Origin: Nemopilema nomurai | Taxonomy: Eukaryota > Cnidaria > Scyphozoa > Rhizostomeae > Rhizostomatidae | Assembly (NCBI GenBank): GCA_003864495.1 | Contig: PEDN01001365.1 | Coordinates: 359,778-423,777, forward strand | DNA: 64,000 nt | Reading direction: 5' to 3' | Shown: positions 59,201 to 64,000 of the stretch, in pieces | Position numbering within the stretch: position 1 is the stretch's first letter | Layout: every line of letters starts with the position of its first letter | Translations under genes and position numbers: made by a program | The notes under the pieces: generated by a model | Told to the model about the DNA's origin: nothing | Seen by the model: the letters and a program-made list of their open reading frames with translations, nothing else | The model's database searches: none

Positions 59201-62200
59201 GTATTTCGAAGTTGAGAGCAAAAAAGGGGCGGCCGGTTTTCGCACAAAAACCAAGGCTATAGCCTTGCAAAAATGGTCATTCTGGGTGGGAAATTTTTTC
59301 GTCTTTTATTGCCTTGAGAAGGCGTAATAGGTCCAATAGAGGCTGTTGCAGTGACTGGTTTCACTGGACAACCCGTATTTCGAAGTTGAGAGCAAAAAAG
59401 GGGCGGCCGGTTTTCGCACAAAAACCAAGGCTATAGCCTTGCAAAAATGGTCATTCTGGGTGGGAAATTTTTTCGTCTTTTATTGCCTTGAGAAGGCGTA
59501 ATAGGTCCAATAGAGGCTGTTGCAGTGACTGGTTTCACTGGACAACCGTATTTCGAAGTTGAGAGCAAAAAAGGGGCGGCCGGTTTTCGCACAAAAACCA
59601 AGGCTATAGCCTTGCAAAAATGGTCATTCTGGGTGGGAAATTTTTTCGTCTTTTATTGCCTTGAGAAGGCGTAATAGGTCCAATAGAGGCTGTTGCAGTG
59701 ACTGGTTTCACTGGACAACCCGTATTTCGAAGTTGAGAGCAAAAAAGGGGCGCCGGTTTTCGCACAAAAACCAAGGCTATAGCCTTGCAAAAATGGTCAT
59801 TCTGGGTGGGAAATTTTTTCGTCTTTTATTGCCTTGAGAAGGCGTAATAGGTCCAATAGAGGCTGTTGCAGTGACTGGTTTCACTGGACAACCCGTATTT
59901 CGAAGTTGAGAGCAAAAAAGGGGCGGCCGGTTTTCGCACAAAAACCAAGGCTATAGCCTTGCAAAAATGGTCATTCTGGTGGGAAATTTTTTCGTCTTTT
60001 ATTGCCTTGAGAAGGCGTAATAGGTCCAATAGAGGCTGTTGCAGTGACTGGTTTCACTGGACAACCCGTATTTCGAAGTTGAGAGCAAAAAAGGGGCGGC
60101 CGGTTTTCGCACAAAAACCAAGGCTATAGCCTTGCAAAAATGGTCATTCTGGGTGGGAAATTTTTTCGTCTTTTATTGCCTTGAGAAGGCGTAATAGGTC
60201 CAATAGAGGCTGTTGCAGTGACTGGTTTCACTGGACAACCGTATTTCGAAGTTGAGAGCAAAAAAGGGGCGGCCGGTTTTCGCACAAAAACCAAGGCTAT
60301 AGCCTTGCAAAAATGGTCATTCTGGGTGGGAAATTTTTTCGTCTTTTATTGCCTTGAGAAGGCGTAATAGGTCCAATAGAGGCTGTTGCAGTGACTGGTT
60401 TCACTGGACAACCCGTATTTCGAAGTTGAGAGCAAAAAGGGGCGGCCGGTTTTCGCACAAAAACCAAGGCTATAGCCTTGCAAAAATGGTCATTCTGGGT
60501 GGGAAATTTTTTCGTCTTTTATTGCCTTGAGAAGGCGTAATAGGTCCAATAGAGGCTGTTGCAGTGACTGGTTTCACTGGACAACCCGTATTTCGAAGTT
60601 GAGAGCAAAAAAGGGGCGGCCGGTTTTCGCACAAAAACCAAGGCTATAGCCTTGCAAAAATGGTCATTCTGGGTGGGAAATTTTTTCGTCTTTTATTGCC
60701 TTGAGAAGGCGTAATAGGTCCAATAGAGGCTGTTGCAGTGACTGGTTTCACTGGACAACCCGTATTTCGAAGTTGAGAGCAAAAAAGGGGCGGCCGGTTT
60801 TCGCACAAAAACCAAGGCTATAGCCTTGCAAAAATGGTCATTCTGGGTGGGAAATTTTTTCGTCTTTTATTGCCTTGAGAAGGCGTAATAGGTCCAATAG
60901 AGCTGTTGCAGTGACTGGTTTCACTGGAAATCCGTATTTCGAAGTTGAGAGCAAAAAAGGGGCGGCCGGTTTTCGCACAAAAACCAAGGCTATAGCCTTG
61001 CAAAAATGGTCATTCTGGGTGGGAAATTTTTTCGTCTTTTATTGCCTTGAGAAGGCGTAATAGGTCCAATAGAGGCTGTTGCAGTGACTGGTTTCACTGG
61101 ACAACCCGTATTTCGAAGTTGAGAGCAAAAAGGGGCGGCCGGTTTTCGCACAAAAAACCAAGGCTATAGCCTTGCAAAAATGGTCATTCTGGGTGGGAAA
61201 TTTTTTCGTCTTTTATTGCCTTGAGAAGGCGTAATAGGTCCAATAGAGGCTGTTGCAGTGACTGGTTTCACTGGACAACCCGTATTTCGAAGTTGAGAGC
61301 AAAAAAGGGGCGGCCGGTTTTCGCACAAAAACCAAGGCTATAGCCTTGCAAAAATGGTCATTCTGGGTGGGAAATTTTTTCGTCTTTTATTGCCTTGAGA
61401 AGGCGTAATAGGTCCAATAGAGGCTGTTGCAGATGACTGGTTTCACTGGACAACCCGTATTTCGAAGTTGAGAGCAAAAAAGGGGCGGCCGGTTTTCGCA
61501 CAAAAACCAAGGCTATAGCCTTGCAAAAATGGTCATTCTGGTGGGAAATTTTTTCGTCTTTTATTGCCTTGAGAAGGCGTAATAGGTCCAATAGAGGCTG
61601 TTGCAGTGACTGGTTTCACTGGACAACCCGTATTTCGAAGTTGAGAGCAAAAAAGGGGCGGCCGGTTTTCGCACAAAAACCAAGGCTATAGCCTTGCAAA
61701 AATGGTCATTCTGGTGGGAAATTTTTCGTCTTTTATTGCCTTGAGAAGGCGTAATAGGTCCAATAGAGGCTGTTGCAGTGACTGGTTTCACTGGACAACC
61801 CGTATTTCGAAGTTGAGAGCAAAAAGGGGCGGCCGGTTTTCGCACAAAAACCAAGGCTATAGCCTTGCAAAAATGGTCATTCTGGGTGGGAAATTTTTTC
61901 GTCTTTTATTGCCTTGAGAAGGCGTAATAGGTCCAATAGAGGCTGTTGCAGTGACTGGTTTCACTGGACAACCCGTATTTCGAAGTTGAGAGCAAAAAAG
62001 GGGCGGCCGGTTTTCGCACAAAAACCAAGGCTATAGCCTTGCAAAAATGGTCATTCTGGTGGGAAATTTTTTCGTCTTTTATTGCCTTGAGAAGGCGTAA
62101 TAGGTCCAATAGAGGCTGTTGCAGTGACTGGTTTCACTGGACAACCCGTATTTCGAAGTTGAGAGCAAAAAAGGGGCGGCCGGTTTTCGCACAAAAACCA

Positions 62201-64000
62201 AGGCTATAGCCTTGCAAAAATGGTCATTCTGGGTGGGAAATTTTTTCGTTTTTATTGCCTTGAGAAGGCGTAATAGGTCCAATAGAGGCTGTTGCAGTGA
62301 CTGGTTTCACTGGACAACCCGTATTTCGAAGTTGAGAGCAAAAAGGGGCGGCCGGTTTTCGCACAAAAACCAAGGCTATAGCCTTGCAAAAATGGTCATT
62401 CTGGGTGGGAAATTTTTTCGTCTTTTATTGCCTTGAGAAGGCGTAATAGGTCCAATAGAGGCTGTTGCAGTGACTGGTTTCACTGGACAACCCGTATTTC
62501 GAAGTTGAGAGCAAAAAAGGGGCGGCCGGTTTTCGCACAAAAACCAAGGCTATAGCCTTGCAAAAATGGTCATTCTGGTGGGAAATTTTTTCGTCTTTTA
62601 TTGCCTTGAGAAGGCGTAATAGGTCCAATAGAGGCTGTTGCAGTGACTGGTTTCACTGGACAACCCGTATTTCGAAGTTGAGAGCAAAAAAGGGGCGGCC
62701 GGTTTTCGCACAAAAACCAAGGCTATAGCCTTGCAAAAATGGTCATTCTGGGTGGGAAATTTTTTCGTCTTTATTGCCTTGAGAAGGCGTAATAGGTCCA
62801 ATAGAGGCTGTTGCAGTGACTGGTTTCACTGGACAACCCGTATTTCGAAGTTGAGAGCAAAAAAGGGGCGGCCGGTTTTCGCACAAAAACCAAGGCTATA
62901 GCCTTGCAAAAATGGTCATTCTGGTGGGAAATTTTTTCGTCTTTTATTGCCTTGAGAAGGCGTAATAGGTCCAATAGAGGCTGTTGCAGTGACTGGTTTC
63001 ACTGGACAACCGTATTTCGAAGTTGAGAGCAAAAAAGGGGCGGCCGGTTTTCGCACAAAAACCAAGGCTATAGCCTTGCAAAAATGGTCATTCTGGGTGG
63101 GAAATTTTTTCGTCTTTTATTGCCTTGAGAAGGCGTAATAGGTCCAATAGAGGCTGTTGCAGTGACTGGTTTCACTGGACAACCCGTATTTCGAAGTTGA
63201 GAGCAAAAAGGGGCGGCCGGTTTTCGCACAAAAACCAAGGCTATAGCCTTGCAAAAATGGTCATTCTGGTGGGAAATTTTTTCGTCTTTTATTGCCTTGA
63301 GAAGGCGTAATAGGTCCAATAGAGGCTGTTGCAGTGACTGGTTTCACTGGACAACCCGTATTTCGAAGTTGAGAGCAAAAAAGGGGCGGCCGGTTTTCGC
63401 ACAAAAACCAAGGCTATAGCCTTGCAAAAATGGTCATTCTGGGTGGGAAATTTTTTCGTCTTTTATTGCCTTGAGAAGGCGTAATAGGTCCAATAGAGGC
63501 TGTTGCAGTGACTGGTTTCACTGGACAACCCGTATTTCGAAGTTGAGAGCAAAAAAGGGCGGCCGGTTTTCGCACAAAAACCAAGGCTATAGCCTTGCAA
63601 AAATGGTCATTCTGGTGGGAAATTTTTTCGTCTTTTATTGCCTTGAGAAGGCGTAATAGGTCCAATAGAGGCTGTTGCAGTGACTGGTTTCACTGGACAA
63701 CCCGTATTTCGAAGTTGAGAGCAAAAAAGGGGCGGCCGGTTTTCGCACAAAAACCAAGGCTATAGCCTTGCAAAAATGGTCATTCTGGTGGGAAATTTTT
63801 TCGTCTTTTATTGCCTTGAGAAGGCGTAATAGGTCCAATAGAGGCTGTTGCAGTGACTGGTTTCACTGGACAAACCCGTATTTCGAAGTTGAGAGCAAAA
63901 AAGGGGCGGCCGGTTTTCGCACAAAAACCAAGGCTATAGCCTTGCAAAAATGGTCATTCTGGGTGGGAAATTTTTCGTCTTTTATTGCCTTGAGAAGGCG
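56290..64000. repeat. 173-bp satellite array, about 44 head-to-tail copies, running off the window
   Basis: Near-identical units of about 173 bp run without interruption to the last base. Each holds a perfect 14-bp palindrome AAGGCTATAGCCTT, the inverted pair CAGTGA...TCACTG around six bases, an A/T-rich patch (GGGAAATTTTTTCGTC) and a GC-rich patch (GGGGCGGCCGG). The first two copies differ most (GGACCAATAG where later copies have GGTCCAATAG), as expected at an array edge under concerted evolution. Most other differences are one-base changes in homopolymers. The unit length suits one nucleosome with linker, as in many centromeric or pericentromeric satellites. Since 173 is not a multiple of 3, the short open frames in it are not conserved reading frames. 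Confidence 0.97.

Noticed and set aside
56277..63838. Many 60-97-codon open frames on both strands in the satellite
   Set aside because: They repeat with the 173-bp period, change frame from unit to unit (173 is not a multiple of 3), and exist only because the unit is poor in stops.
56290..64000. CRISPR-like array
   Set aside because: The whole 173-bp unit repeats with no unique spacers, in an animal genome; it is a satellite.

Overview
This is a piece of nuclear genome from an animal, almost certainly a non-vertebrate. It holds spliced genes with GT-AG introns, large C2H2 zinc-finger proteins, a Myc-type bHLH-zipper factor, a mitochondrial ACSS3-like acyl-CoA synthetase, a CUB/Ig receptor-channel and a nucleosome-sized satellite array. 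AT-rich introns and gene content fit a cnidarian or another early-branching animal, but nothing here fixes the phylum.

Layout. 1-6767 (+): a C2H2 protein with about 27 widely spaced fingers, three exons seen and the 5' end possibly outside the window. 6768-16420: gene-poor DNA with one MITE-like element. 16465-25641 (+): a second, very large C2H2 protein (about 2,270 aa) with a huge Ser/Thr/Pro/Val-rich middle; its open reading frame is broken in two places, which looks like single-base errors or, for the first, a very short intron. 25642-30601: intergenic. 30602-31624 (-): a single-exon Myc-like gene, divergent from the next gene. 33497-43859 (+): a 19-exon ACSS3-like gene whose exon phases join without a gap to 688 aa. 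43860-46108: intergenic. 46109-55332 (+): a 13-exon membrane protein of 768 aa. 56290-64000 and onward: about 44 copies of a 173-bp satellite.

The most interesting gene is the last. Its exons join in phase to signal peptide, CUB domain, Ig domain, a glutamate-receptor-like ligand-binding half (S1), membrane segment M1, a pore loop with the potassium-channel filter TVGYGD, a second membrane segment, the second ligand-binding half (S2), a last membrane segment and a cytoplasmic coiled coil. That is the layout of an ionotropic glutamate receptor with a potassium filter (as in bacterial GluR0), with the usual amino-terminal domain replaced by CUB-Ig. The S1 arginine that binds amino-acid ligands appears absent while the S2 acidic residue is kept, so the ligand may not be glutamate.

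Two further patterns run through the window. Short tandem duplications repeatedly catch exon edges (ACSS3 exon 12 acceptor; channel exon 9 donor, copied four times). The CRE palindrome TGACGTCA occurs at least 13 times where about one is expected. The genes do not form an operon or an obvious common pathway. All splice sites were read by eye and are supported by phase agreement and family conservation, not by transcripts.
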